Shown: piece after piece, positions 43,486 through 52,328 of the stretch
Layout of the letters: the number at the start of each line of letters is the position of its first letter
How positions within the stretch are numbered: the first letter of the stretch is position 1
From: SZUA-547 sp963669265
GTDB lineage: Bacteria; Pseudomonadota; Alphaproteobacteria; Rhodobacterales; Rhodobacteraceae
Assembly (NCBI GenBank): GCA_963669265.1
Contig: OY769916.1
Coordinates: forward strand, 2,480,001 to 2,544,000
Direction of reading: 5' to 3'
Length of the DNA: 64,000 nucleotides
Position numbers and translations under genes: made by a program
Notes under the pieces: generated by a model
Database searches by the model: none
What the model saw: only the letters and a program-made list of their open reading frames with translations
Told to the model about the DNA's origin: nothing

Positions 43486-44502
43486 ATGAAAACGAAACTG
43501 CTCTTGGCGGCGCTCGCGGTCGCCGCGACGACAAACGCCGCCGACGCCAGAGGCCGGTTGCTGGTCAACTGCTTCTGGCCGTCCAGCCACTTCGTTTGCA
43601 CTGAGGTGCTGCCGCATTGGATTGCTGAGGTCAAACGCGTCACCGACGGTCGCGTCAAAGCGATTATTCCACCGAAATCGGTGGCCCCTCCACCCGATCA
43701 ACTCGCCTCCGTTGAGAAGGGCATCGCCGATGTCGCGGTTCAGTTTAACGGCCTGATCCAGAACCGGATCCAGGGGCCGCTGGTGGCGATGCAGCCATTT
43801 ATCGGAACGCGCAACGCCGAGGCGATGTCAAAGGCGCTTTGGGCGACCAACCAAGAGTATTTTCCGAACGAGTTCGACAGCGTTCATCTGCTAAGCCAAT
43901 TCGTGATCTCGCCGGGTGAACTCTACAGCCAGACAGATGCCCCGATCAACTCGATCGACGAGTTGAAATCGCGCAAAATCTGGGCGCTTCCCGGTCCATT
44001 GGCCGAGATCAACAAGCAGATTGGCGCCGGGGTCGTCTCAACCCCTGCCGTCAAGGCGAATGAAATTATTTCGCGCGGCGTCGTAGACGGGCATCTTGGC
44101 CTCGATCCGCAGGCGGTGAAGGCGTTCCAGCTGATGCCGTACACGAAATCGACGACGAAGTTTGAGCGCCCAATCTATTCGACATCGTTCTCGGTCTTCA
44201 TCAACTCTGACACCTGGGCCGCGATCTCGCCTGAAGATCAGTCGGCGATCATGGGCGTCAGCGGTGAAGTTCTGGGCGCGGCGTTCGGCGCGCGCTGGGA
44301 CAAAGCAGCCGCCGAAGCTGAAGCGTCCTACGGCGAGGCCGGCATTGAGGTGATTGATGCAGACCCAGCGTTCGAGGCCCAGCTCATTGGGGTGTCCGCC
44401 TTCGTCACTGAGAAGTGGCTGACGGACGCGGCCGCCGCCGGAATAGACGCCGAGAGCGCGTTAGAGTTCTATCAAGACCGCATTGGCGAGCTTTCAAAAT
44501 GA
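43486..44502 (+). CDS. TRAP transporter substrate-binding protein (DctP family)
   Basis: 338 residues from the ATG at 43486 with GGAGGAAA just before it. A short signal peptide MKTKLLLAALAVAATTNAADA precedes the mature part; the conserved TRAP arginine region is around ELYSQTDAPINSIDELKSRKIWALPG. It delivers a carboxylate-type ligand to the DctQM membrane complex. It overlaps dctQ by four bases. Confidence 0.88.
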   Translation: MKTKLLLAALAVAATTNAADARGRLLVNCFWPSSHFVCTEVLPHWIAEVKRVTDGRVKAIIPPKSVAPPPDQLASVEKGIADVAVQFNGLIQNRIQGPLVAMQPFIGTRNAEAMSKALWATNQEYFPNEFDSVHLLSQFVISPGELYSQTDAPINSIDELKSRKIWALPGPLAEINKQIGAGVVSTPAVKANEIISRGVVDGHLGLDPQAVKAFQLMPYTKSTTKFERPIYSTSFSVFINSDTWAAISPEDQSAIMGVSGEVLGAAFGARWDKAAAEAEASYGEAGIEVIDADPAFEAQLIGVSAFVTEKWLTDAAAAGIDAESALEFYQDRIGELSK

Positions 44503-45023
44503 CAAAACAACCGGGAGCCAGTTCGTCCGCAGCGTCCGTGTTGCATCGGATTATCGTGATGCTTGAGGTCTTCTCCAGCGTGACGCTCATGAGCATGATG
44601 CTTCTGACATTCGTCGATGTCATCGGGCGTTACATCCTGGGCGCCCCCGTTTTCGGGGCGGCTGAGATGGTCAGCACGATGCTTGCGCTCGTCATATTCG
44701 CCGGACTTGGCATCGCGAATGCGCGGGACAAGCATATCGTCGTCGAACTCTTCGATGCGCGAATCCGCAGACTGGCCCCCGGTTGGTACGATGCGTTGGT
44801 TCAAGGCTTCTCGATCTGCGCGATGTCGCTGATCGTTTACGTCCTCTACGAGCAGGCAGTCGAGGCTGCCCATGTGGACTCCAAAACCATCGTCCTCGAA
44901 CTGCCGCTTTCCTGGATCACCGGAGCCATCGCGTTCCTGGCGGCGCTGAGCGTCGTCAGCCAGGTGCTGGGCCTGTTGACCGGAGCGCATACCCGCGACG
45001 AGCATCATCTGGAGGACGTCTGA
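44499..45023 (+). CDS. TRAP transporter small permease (DctQ family)
   Basis: 174 residues, four membrane segments, with MLLTFVDVIGRYILGAPVFGAAEMV and ARDKHIVVELF as typical DctQ motifs. ATG overlaps the stop of dctP (ATGA) and its own stop overlaps dctM (TGATG). Confidence 0.9.
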   Translation: MTKQPGASSSAASVLHRIIVMLEVFSSVTLMSMMLLTFVDVIGRYILGAPVFGAAEMVSTMLALVIFAGLGIANARDKHIVVELFDARIRRLAPGWYDALVQGFSICAMSLIVYVLYEQAVEAAHVDSKTIVLELPLSWITGAIAFLAALSVVSQVLGLLTGAHTRDEHHLEDV

Positions 45024-46318
45024 TGACCATCGCTCTGATCGGCTTCGCCGTCCTTCTGGTGCTGTGTTTCCTTGGGTTCCGAGTGGGTTTCGCTACGCTG
45101 ATCGTCGGATTCGTGGGTTTTGCGCTCGAACGCGGTTTTGAGGCCTCGCTGGCCATGGTGGGCCAGCAGGTCTTTCACGACAGCATGAACTACAATCTGA
45201 GCGTCATTCCGCTGTTCATTCTGATGGGCGTACTGATCGTTCACGCCCGTATCAGTCAGGATCTCTATGATGCGGCCTACGCGGCGCTGGGTAAGTATCG
45301 TGGGGGGCTGGCGCTCGCCACGGTATTGGCGGCGGGCGGATTTTCGGCCGTCTGCGGCAGTACGCTGGCGACGGCGGCGACGATGTCGAAAGTCGCGATG
45401 CCGCCGATGCGCGACTACAAGTATTCAGACCGACTGGCGTCCGGGACGATCGCGGCTGGAGGCACGCTCGGCATCATGATCCCGCCATCCGTGCCGCTGG
45501 TGATCTACGGCATCATCGCCGAACAGGATATCGGCTTGTTGTTCATCGCCGGAGTCTTGCCCGGGTTGCTTCTTGTGACGCTGTTTCTGATCGTGGTTGG
45601 CTTGGTTGTCCGGCGCGATCCCCTCGCAGCGCCGCCTTCTCCGCCGCTTGAGCCCGAACGGCGCAAGGAAGCCATAAGAGGCACGATGCCGGTGTTGATC
45701 CTGTTTCTGGTCGTGCTGGGCGGCATCTACTCTGGCGCCTTTACAGCCACCGAAGCCTCCGGCATCGGCGCATTCGGCGCAGCGGTCATCGCCATCCTGC
45801 GAGGGAACCTCAGGTCATTGGGCGAATGGCGGGAATGCCTGGTCGACGCAACCGTGACGACCGCCACGATATTCCTCGTGCTTCTGGGGGCGGTTGTTTT
45901 CGCGCAGTTCATTAACCTTTCGGGTCTGCCCTACGATTTGCTCGACTATGTCGACGAATGGGCGTTGTCGCCGATCCAGCTCGTCATATTCGTCTGCATC
46001 ATCGCGATCCTGATGGGCATGGTTTTCGAAGCGATCGGGATCCTGGTCCTGCTGGTTCCGGTATTCCTGCCCGCTCTGACGGTTTCAGGCGTCGACATGA
46101 TCTGGTTCGGCATTCTCGTGGTCCTAGTTTCTGAGATCGGACTGATCACGCCGCCGATTGGAATGAACGTCTTCGTGGTCAAATCCGTGCTGCCTGATGT
46201 CAAGCTAAGCGCCATTTTCCGCGGCGTGACGCCTTACATTTTCGCCCTCGTGGCGGCGTTGATGCTGGTGCTGGCGATTCCGCAAATCGCGACATTCCTT
46301 CCGGGTCTGATGAGGTGA
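45023..46318 (+). CDS. TRAP transporter large permease (DctM family)
   Basis: 431 residues, about twelve membrane segments; GFSAVCGSTLATAATMSKVAMPPMRDYKYSDRLASGTIAAGGTLGIMIPPS is diagnostic, as is the repeat GLITPPIGMNVFVVKSV near the C-terminus. Na+-driven uptake of an acid substrate with DctP and DctQ. Confidence 0.93.
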   Translation: MTIALIGFAVLLVLCFLGFRVGFATLIVGFVGFALERGFEASLAMVGQQVFHDSMNYNLSVIPLFILMGVLIVHARISQDLYDAAYAALGKYRGGLALATVLAAGGFSAVCGSTLATAATMSKVAMPPMRDYKYSDRLASGTIAAGGTLGIMIPPSVPLVIYGIIAEQDIGLLFIAGVLPGLLLVTLFLIVVGLVVRRDPLAAPPSPPLEPERRKEAIRGTMPVLILFLVVLGGIYSGAFTATEASGIGAFGAAVIAILRGNLRSLGEWRECLVDATVTTATIFLVLLGAVVFAQFINLSGLPYDLLDYVDEWALSPIQLVIFVCIIAILMGMVFEAIGILVLLVPVFLPALTVSGVDMIWFGILVVLVSEIGLITPPIGMNVFVVKSVLPDVKLSAIFRGVTPYIFALVAALMLVLAIPQIATFLPGLMR

Positions 46319-46322
46319 TCTA

Positions 46323-47906
46323 ATGGCGAACGTGAAGAACATCCTATTCATCATGGCCGACCAGCTGCGGTGGGACTACCTCTCCTGCTACGGTCATCCC
46401 CATCTTGAAACCCCGAACGTCGACAAGTTGGCGTCTCGGGGCGTGCGTTTCGACCGAGCTTACGTTCAATCGCCGGTTTGCGGTCCGTCGCGGGCGTCCT
46501 GCTATACGGGACGCACGGTTTTCAGCCACGGTTCGACTTGGAACCGCGTGCCTCTGCCGATTGGCGAGCTGACGATTGGCGATTATCTTCGTCCGCTCGG
46601 CGTTCGAACCGCCGTTGTGGGCAAAACCCATATGGTGCCCGATGAAGAGGGCATGGCCAGATTGGGCCTCAATCGCTCGACCGAGATCGGATGTCTGATC
46701 AGCCAGCCAGGCTTTGATCCTTACGAGCGCGACGACGGCCTGCATCCGACGCCCATGTTGCGTCAAAAAGGCGGCTCGCTGCGATATAACGATTGGCTAC
46801 GGACACAAGGCTATGGCGGTGAGAATCCGTGGAATGACTACGCCAATTCGGCGGAGGGTCCGGATGGCGAGCTTCTGTCCGGCTGGCGCCTCCAGAACTC
46901 GAACTTGCCGGCGCGCGTGAAGGAGGAGCACTCCGAAACCGCCTATATGACGATGCGCGCCAAGGAGTTCATCAAGGAGTCGGGAGATACGCCCTGGCTA
47001 TGCCATCTGAGTTATATCAAACCGCATTGGCCCTATATGGCGCCAGCGCCGTATCACGACATGTACGGGCCGGAGGCGTTCCTACCCGTCATCCGCGATC
47101 AATCGGAAAAGGCCGATCCCAACCCCGTCTACGAGGCCTTCATGAAGATGGAGGTGAGCGAAACGTTCTCAATGCAGGGCGCGCGGGAAACTGTACTGCC
47201 CGCCTATATGGGTCTGATCAAACAGATCGACGATCATCTCGGAAGCCTGTTCGATTGGCTGGAGGAAACCGGCAAGATCGATGAGACCATGATCGTCTTT
47301 ACGTCGGATCACGGGGACTATCTCGGCGATCACTGGATGGGAGAGAAGGAGCTTTTCCACGAGGTCTCCGTCCGGGTGCCGTTGATCGTCGTGGACCCGC
47401 GCGCGGAGGCGGATGCGACGCGCGGAACGGCGTCCAGCGAGCTCGTCGAAGCGATTGACCTGGTTCCGACATTCCTAGAGGCCACGGGCGCGCCGCCTGC
47501 AGGGCATCGCCTAGAAGGGCGCTCGCTCCAACCCTTGCTGCATGGTGCGCCGGACGTTGATTGGCGAGACTCGGTGTTCTCGGAGATCGACTACGCATTT
47601 TATGCGGCGCGGGAAACGCTGGAGGTCGGCGTCTCTGACGCGCGCGGCTACATGATCCGAACCGACAAGTGGAAATACGTCCACTTCCGGCATTTTTCGC
47701 CCCAGCTGTTCGACCTCGAATGTGATCCTGACGAGTTCAGGGATTTCGGCCGAGATCCAGCCTACGAAGACATTCGTCAGGAGATGCATGCAAGGCTTCT
47801 CGAACGCCTGACCGGCCGCAAAAACCGAGTCACGCTTCCGGATGACGGCATCGCCCAAGTGCGCGGCGCCGAAGACTCATCTGGGATCATGATCGGCAAA
47901 TGGTGA
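46323..47906 (+). CDS. Sulfatase-superfamily hydrolase (phosphonate monoester hydrolase-like)
   Basis: 527 residues. The formylglycine motif is Cys53-Gly-Pro-Ser-Arg57 in SPVCGPSRASCYTGR; FIMADQLRWDY supplies the N-terminal metal Asp, and FTSDHGDYLGDHWMGEKELFHE the distal metal site. The C-terminal WKYVHF and QLFDLECDPDEFRD are as in Burkholderia/Rhizobium phosphonate monoester hydrolases, broad-range relatives of sulfatases. It has no signal peptide, so it acts in the cytoplasm on an imported ester. The adjacent sulfate-type transporter suggests a sulfate ester; a phosphonate or phosphodiester is the other possibility. Confidence 0.85.
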   Translation: MANVKNILFIMADQLRWDYLSCYGHPHLETPNVDKLASRGVRFDRAYVQSPVCGPSRASCYTGRTVFSHGSTWNRVPLPIGELTIGDYLRPLGVRTAVVGKTHMVPDEEGMARLGLNRSTEIGCLISQPGFDPYERDDGLHPTPMLRQKGGSLRYNDWLRTQGYGGENPWNDYANSAEGPDGELLSGWRLQNSNLPARVKEEHSETAYMTMRAKEFIKESGDTPWLCHLSYIKPHWPYMAPAPYHDMYGPEAFLPVIRDQSEKADPNPVYEAFMKMEVSETFSMQGARETVLPAYMGLIKQIDDHLGSLFDWLEETGKIDETMIVFTSDHGDYLGDHWMGEKELFHEVSVRVPLIVVDPRAEADATRGTASSELVEAIDLVPTFLEATGAPPAGHRLEGRSLQPLLHGAPDVDWRDSVFSEIDYAFYAARETLEVGVSDARGYMIRTDKWKYVHFRHFSPQLFDLECDPDEFRDFGRDPAYEDIRQEMHARLLERLTGRKNRVTLPDDGIAQVRGAEDSSGIMIGKW

Positions 47907-47940
47907 TCTTGTCGCCATCCGCTCTGGGTTGGGTTGCGAG

Positions 47941-49752
47941 GTGAATATCTCCGCAAGCCGCGCCGGATTCGGCTGGATGGCAAAGACATCCGGGCAGTCG
48001 TTGCGCGCGGACGCCATTGCCGGAATGACTGGCGCGGCTGTCGTTCTGCCGCAGGCCGTGGCGTTTGCGTCGATCGCCGGCCTACCTCCGGAATACGGTC
48101 TCTACACTGCGATGATAACGCCCGCCGTGGCCGCCATTTTTGGCTCCTCCATCTATATGGTTTCCGGGCCGACGACGGCGATTTCAGCGGTCGTGTTCAG
48201 CGCGCTTGTTGGGAAGTTGGAGCCCGGCTCGCCTGAGTTCGTTCAGGCTGCAATCGTACTCGCGCTGATGGTCGGCCTTATCCAGGTAGCGTTCTCGCTC
48301 GCGCGGTTTGGCAGGCTGGCGGGCTTCGTCTCGCACTCGGTGATGGTTGGATTCACTGCGGCCGCGGCGCTGCTGATTTTCGTCAGCCAGATGGGGCCCG
48401 CATTGGGACTTCCGCCATCGAAGGGAGGGGGGATCCTAGGCAGGCTCGAAGATCTAGTTGCGAATGTAAGCAGCTTTGACGTTGGCGCCGTCATAGTCGC
48501 CGGGGTGACCTTTGCGACGGTTGTCGGGTTCAGAGTCTTCTTGCCGAAATGGCCCGGCTTTCTGATCGGCATCGTGGTCGGGGCGCTATTCGCCCAGGTC
48601 ATCGGCGGCCTGGCGGACAACCTCACCTACATAGGTGCCATTCCAGCCGCATTCCCGGCATTTTTGCTTCCCGGAATTGATCTTGAAAATGTTCCCGAGA
48701 TGGTCGAGAGCGCCTTCGCGATCGCCTTGATTGGCCTCTTGGAAGCCATCGCCATCGGCCGCAGTATAGCGCAGCGCACCCGGACAGAGTTCTCCGCCAA
48801 CCGTGAGGTATTGGGTCAGGGCCTGTCGAATGTCGCGGGCGGCTTCTTCCAGTGCTATCCGGGCTCGGGCTCGTTTACGCGCAGCGGCGTCAACCTCGAG
48901 TCCGGCGCCATGTCGCCGTTCTCGGCGGTGTTCGCCGCGCTCTTTCTGGCGGCTATGGTCGCGGTTCTAAGGCCATTTATTCAGTTTGTCCCAATTGCGG
49001 CGATCGCTGGCTTGATCCTCTACGTGGCCTACAAGCTGCTCGACTTCAAGGAGATCGGACACCTGATCGCGACGAGCCGGGTCGAGACCGGCATCGCCGC
49101 TGTCACCTTTGCGGTCGGTCTGGTCGCCAATCTCGAATTCGCGATCTATGTAGGCACCATCGTTTCTCTTTCGATCTTTCTCGGCAAGAGCGCGAGCCCC
49201 GATCTCGCCGTCGGCGCGCCCGACCCGGCGTCCGTGCCCCGCAAGCTGCGGAACGCCGAGATTTTCGACCTGCCGGAATGCCCGTCCATCGTGATCGTGC
49301 GGCTCGACGGCCCATTGTTCTTTGGCTCTGTGGACGCGCTGAACAGACAACTGCGCGATCTGCGGACGGAGAGGCCGGAGCAGGTCAGCATGATCCTCAT
49401 CATGCATGGCGTCGGAGATGTGGACCTCGCCGGCGTCGACATGCTGGTGCTCGAGGCGGATCGGAGGCGCAGCGCAGGCGGCGATCTGTTCGTCGTGGCG
49501 CACTATCCACCTCTCGCAAAACGACTGACGCGTCTCGGACTGATGGATTTGCTTGGCGAAGATCGGATCTTCGACAACAAGGGCGCGGCGATTTCGGCGG
49601 CAGTCGAAACAGTCGCGCTTGATGCCTGCGCCGTTTGCGAGAAGCGGGTTTTTATCGAATGCGCTGGGCGACCGGACCGAAGCTCAGAACGAGCGGCGGC
49701 AGGCTCTGCGGAAAATGCCTCTAGCAAGACAGAAAGGGAGGGTCGGACATGA
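47941..49752 (+). CDS. SulP-family inorganic anion transporter with STAS domain
   Basis: 603 residues from the GTG at 47941; alternatives are a TTG at 47929 and an ATG at 47977. Membrane domain with DAIAGMTGAAVVLPQAVAFASIAGLPPEYGLYTAMITP and SGPTTAIS, then a C-terminal STAS domain (about 425-560: CPSIVIVRLDGPLFFGSVDALNRQL, GVGDVDLAGVDML). Genes of this family move sulfate, bicarbonate or dicarboxylates. Directly after a sulfatase-like gene, export or balance of released sulfate is a reasonable guess. The last 40 residues are Ser/Ala/Arg-rich. Confidence 0.88.
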   Translation: MNISASRAGFGWMAKTSGQSLRADAIAGMTGAAVVLPQAVAFASIAGLPPEYGLYTAMITPAVAAIFGSSIYMVSGPTTAISAVVFSALVGKLEPGSPEFVQAAIVLALMVGLIQVAFSLARFGRLAGFVSHSVMVGFTAAAALLIFVSQMGPALGLPPSKGGGILGRLEDLVANVSSFDVGAVIVAGVTFATVVGFRVFLPKWPGFLIGIVVGALFAQVIGGLADNLTYIGAIPAAFPAFLLPGIDLENVPEMVESAFAIALIGLLEAIAIGRSIAQRTRTEFSANREVLGQGLSNVAGGFFQCYPGSGSFTRSGVNLESGAMSPFSAVFAALFLAAMVAVLRPFIQFVPIAAIAGLILYVAYKLLDFKEIGHLIATSRVETGIAAVTFAVGLVANLEFAIYVGTIVSLSIFLGKSASPDLAVGAPDPASVPRKLRNAEIFDLPECPSIVIVRLDGPLFFGSVDALNRQLRDLRTERPEQVSMILIMHGVGDVDLAGVDMLVLEADRRRSAGGDLFVVAHYPPLAKRLTRLGLMDLLGEDRIFDNKGAAISAAVETVALDACAVCEKRVFIECAGRPDRSSERAAAGSAENASSKTEREGRT

Positions 49753-50537
49753 CTGACCTCAGCGGCAAGACCGCCATTGTTACTGGGTCAAGTTCCGGCA
49801 TTGGCCTTGGCCTTGCCAAAGGCTTTGCGAGCGCCGGTGCCAATGTGGTTTTGAACGGATTTGGCGACGCAGAAGAGATCGAGCGGATCCGCGCGGAACT
49901 GGATGCAGGGTCGTCTGGTTCGGTGGCCTATGACGGTGCTGATATGACCAAACCCGATGAGATCGAGGCGTTGGTTTTGAACGCGGAAGAGCGCTTCGGC
50001 GGCGTTGACGTTGTGGTCAATAATGCTGGCATCCAGTTGGTGTCTCCGATAGAGGAGTTTCCGCGCGATCGCTGGGACATGATCATTGATATCAACATGA
50101 ACTCGGCCTTCCACACGGCGCGCGCTGCGGTGCCTGGCATGAAGAAGCGCGGTTGGGGCCGACTTATCAATGTCGCTTCGGCGCACGGTCTCGTCGCCTC
50201 TCCGTTCAAGTCGGCTTACGTCACCGCCAAACATGGCGTCGTTGGGATGACCAAGACGATTGCGTTGGAGGTCGCCGAGGACGGTGTCACCTGCAATGCA
50301 ATCTGCCCGGGCTACGTGCTGACCCCGCTGGTCGAAAGTCAGATCCCAGACACCGCCAAGGCGCGCGGCATGACTGAGGAGCAGGTCAAACGCGACGTTC
50401 TGTTGGCGGCGCAATGGACCAAGAAGTTTGTCGCAGTCGAGCAACTTGCAGGCGTCGCCCTGTTTCTCTGCTCGGACGCCGCGGAAAACATCACCGGTGT
50501 GGCGCTACCTGTCGACGGCGGATGGACGGCCGCCTGA
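49749..50537 (+). CDS. bdhA: 3-hydroxybutyrate dehydrogenase
   Basis: 262 residues, ATG overlapping the SulP stop by four bases. TGSSSGIGLGLAKGFASAGANVVLNGFGD is the classic N-terminus of the enzyme; NVASAHGLVASPFKSAYVTAKHG carries Ser/Tyr/Lys, and ICPGYVLTPLVESQIPDTAKARGMTEEQVKRDVLLAAQ is diagnostic. It interconverts D-3-hydroxybutyrate and acetoacetate with NAD, linking the BKACE product to storage or ketone metabolism. Confidence 0.93.
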   Translation: MTDLSGKTAIVTGSSSGIGLGLAKGFASAGANVVLNGFGDAEEIERIRAELDAGSSGSVAYDGADMTKPDEIEALVLNAEERFGGVDVVVNNAGIQLVSPIEEFPRDRWDMIIDINMNSAFHTARAAVPGMKKRGWGRLINVASAHGLVASPFKSAYVTAKHGVVGMTKTIALEVAEDGVTCNAICPGYVLTPLVESQIPDTAKARGMTEEQVKRDVLLAAQWTKKFVAVEQLAGVALFLCSDAAENITGVALPVDGGWTAA

Positions 50538-50574
50538 CGCGCCCGTATCAGGCAATTAAAAAGGAGCAAGGAAT

Positions 50575-51270
50575 TTGAACAAAACACGCGAAAGCGCCGC
50601 GGCGGCTCTGGACGGGCTTCTGTTCGACGGCATGACGATAGCGGCCGGGGGGTTTGGTCTCTGCGGCATTCCAGAGAACCTGATCGAGGCGATCCGGGAC
50701 AGCGGGGTCAGGGAACTGACCATCGCGTCGAACAATTGCGGGGTGGATCATTTCGGGCTGGGCGTCCTTCTCGACACCAAGCAGATCAAAAAGATGATCA
50801 GCTCTTACGTGGGCGAGAACGACGAGTTCATGCGCCAGTATCTCTCCGGCGAGTTGGAGATCGAGTTCAACCCGCAAGGCACGCTTGCCGAGCGGCTGCG
50901 CGCGGGCGGCGCGGGCATTCCGGGCTTTTACACCGCCACCGGCGTCGGCACCAAGATCGCCGAGGGCAAGGAAGTGAAAGAGTTCAACGGCAAGACCTAC
51001 ATCCTGGAGACCGGGATCAAGGCCGATCTCGCCATCGTCAAGGCGTGGCGGGGCGACGAGCAGGGCAACCTGACCTATCGCAAGACGGCGATGAACTTTA
51101 ACCCTGAATGCGCGACCGCGGGCCGCGTCACCGTGGCCGAGGTGGAGGAGATGGTCCCGCTGGGCGATCTCGACAACCACGCGATCCACACGCCGGGCGT
51201 TTATGTCCAGCGGATCGTTCAGGGCGAATTTGAAAAGCGAATTGAGCAACGCACCACGCGTGCGGCGTAA
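50575..51270 (+). CDS. 3-oxoacid CoA-transferase subunit A
   Basis: 231 residues from a TTG at 50575 with AAGGAG eight bases upstream. FDGMTIAAGGFGLCGIPENLIEAI and NNCGVDHFGLGVLL are subunit-A motifs, and GGAGIPGFYTATGVGT follows. With subunit B it transfers CoA from succinyl-CoA to acetoacetate. Confidence 0.92.
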   Translation: MNKTRESAAAALDGLLFDGMTIAAGGFGLCGIPENLIEAIRDSGVRELTIASNNCGVDHFGLGVLLDTKQIKKMISSYVGENDEFMRQYLSGELEIEFNPQGTLAERLRAGGAGIPGFYTATGVGTKIAEGKEVKEFNGKTYILETGIKADLAIVKAWRGDEQGNLTYRKTAMNFNPECATAGRVTVAEVEEMVPLGDLDNHAIHTPGVYVQRIVQGEFEKRIEQRTTRAA

Positions 51271-51286
51271 GGACAATCACGCGGAT

Positions 51287-51343
51287 CTCCCCGCGCCCGG
51301 CCGCTGGCGTATCGAGCGGTAAAAGCGGTCGGGCAAGGGGGAG
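51287..51343. other. Stem-loop between the two CoA-transferase genes
   Basis: CTCCCC and CCCGGCCGCT on the left pair with AGCGGTCGGG and GGGGAG on the right, with a small internal loop and an 18-base apical loop. No T-tract. It may adjust subunit expression. Confidence 0.55.
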
Positions 51344-51371
51344 AAAGCGGAGACTAATAGGAGAGAGACAT

Positions 51372-52001
51372 ATGCCTTGGGACCGCAATCAGATGGCCGA
51401 AAGAGCCGCGAAGGAGCTGGAAGACGGCTTCTACGTCAATCTCGGGATCGGCATTCCTACGCTGGTGTCGAACTATGTGCCGGATGATTACGACATCACG
51501 CTGCAGTCGGAGAACGGTATGCTCGGCATGGGTCCGTTCCCGACCGAGGACGAGATCGACGCCGACTTGATCAACGCTGGCAAGCAGACCATAACCGAGC
51601 TCCGCCGGACATCGTATTTCTCATCCTCCGCCAGTTTCGCGATGATCCGGGGCGGACATATCAACCTCTCGATCCTCGGCGCGATGGAGGTGGCTGAAAA
51701 CGGCGATCTCGCCAACTGGATGATCCCCGGAAAGCTGGTCAAAGGCATGGGTGGGGCGATGGATCTGGTGGCCGGCGTCCAACGCATCGTAGTGATCATG
51801 GACCACGCAAACAAGCGGGGCGAGAGCAAGCTTCTGAAGGAATGCACGCTGCCTCTGACCGGCAAGGGCGTGGTCGACCGCATCATCACCAATCTCGGTG
51901 TCTTCGATGTGGTCGAGGGCGGCCTGAAAATCGTCGAACTCGCCCCCGGGGTCGATATTGGCGAGGTCCGAGAGAAAACCGAAGCCACGCTGGTGGCATG
52001 A
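51372..52001 (+). CDS. 3-oxoacid CoA-transferase subunit B
   Basis: 209 residues. ERAAKELEDGFYVNLGIGIPTLVSNYVP and SENGMLGMGPFP (catalytic Glu in the SENG motif), then LGAMEVAENGDLANWMIPGK. A GGAGAGAG ribosome site precedes the ATG. Last gene of the 18-gene operon. Confidence 0.93.
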   Translation: MPWDRNQMAERAAKELEDGFYVNLGIGIPTLVSNYVPDDYDITLQSENGMLGMGPFPTEDEIDADLINAGKQTITELRRTSYFSSSASFAMIRGGHINLSILGAMEVAENGDLANWMIPGKLVKGMGGAMDLVAGVQRIVVIMDHANKRGESKLLKECTLPLTGKGVVDRIITNLGVFDVVEGGLKIVELAPGVDIGEVREKTEATLVA

Positions 52002-52070
52002 GGCAGCGCAGCGCTTCGCGCGGTGGTGCATCGCCGATCGTCGTATTGGACGGCAGCGCATTGCCAGTAT

Positions 52071-52328
52071 TCATACCGCCGTACCAGTTAGTCCAGTTGT
52101 AGAATTCGGCGAACATAGTTCAAACCCCATTCCTCCAACCATCAGGAAAGTACCCGCGCCGTCGCGCATCGCAGCCGCGCTTATGTTTGCCGCGAAGGCC
52201 AGGATTCCCGCGAGGGCACCGACAATGGTTACCTCGCATTGGTCGCGCTTATCGCCAGGCCGTACCTCGATCTGGACGATCAGGCTGCGGATCAACGACT
52301 CTTCAGAGCTTTGGGTAAGCTCCTCCGT
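52071..52328 (-). pseudogene. C-terminal remnant of a large serine recombinase
   Basis: The open stretch TEELTQSSEESLIRSLIVQIEVRPG, then DQCEVTIVGALAGILAFAAN and FLMVGGMGFELC, matches the usual tail of DNA-invertase/recombinase proteins, which often end in (V/L)MVAGxGFEP. Upstream there is a stop and no catalytic domain; the family resemblance is by eye. An ATG-starting frame (52116) across the end of this stretch is probably fortuitous. Confidence 0.55.

Noticed and set aside
51886..52116. Minus-strand frame beginning MFAEFYNWTNWYGG
   Set aside because: Most of it is antisense to the CoA-transferase subunit B gene, and the start overlaps the recombinase tail. No ribosome site.
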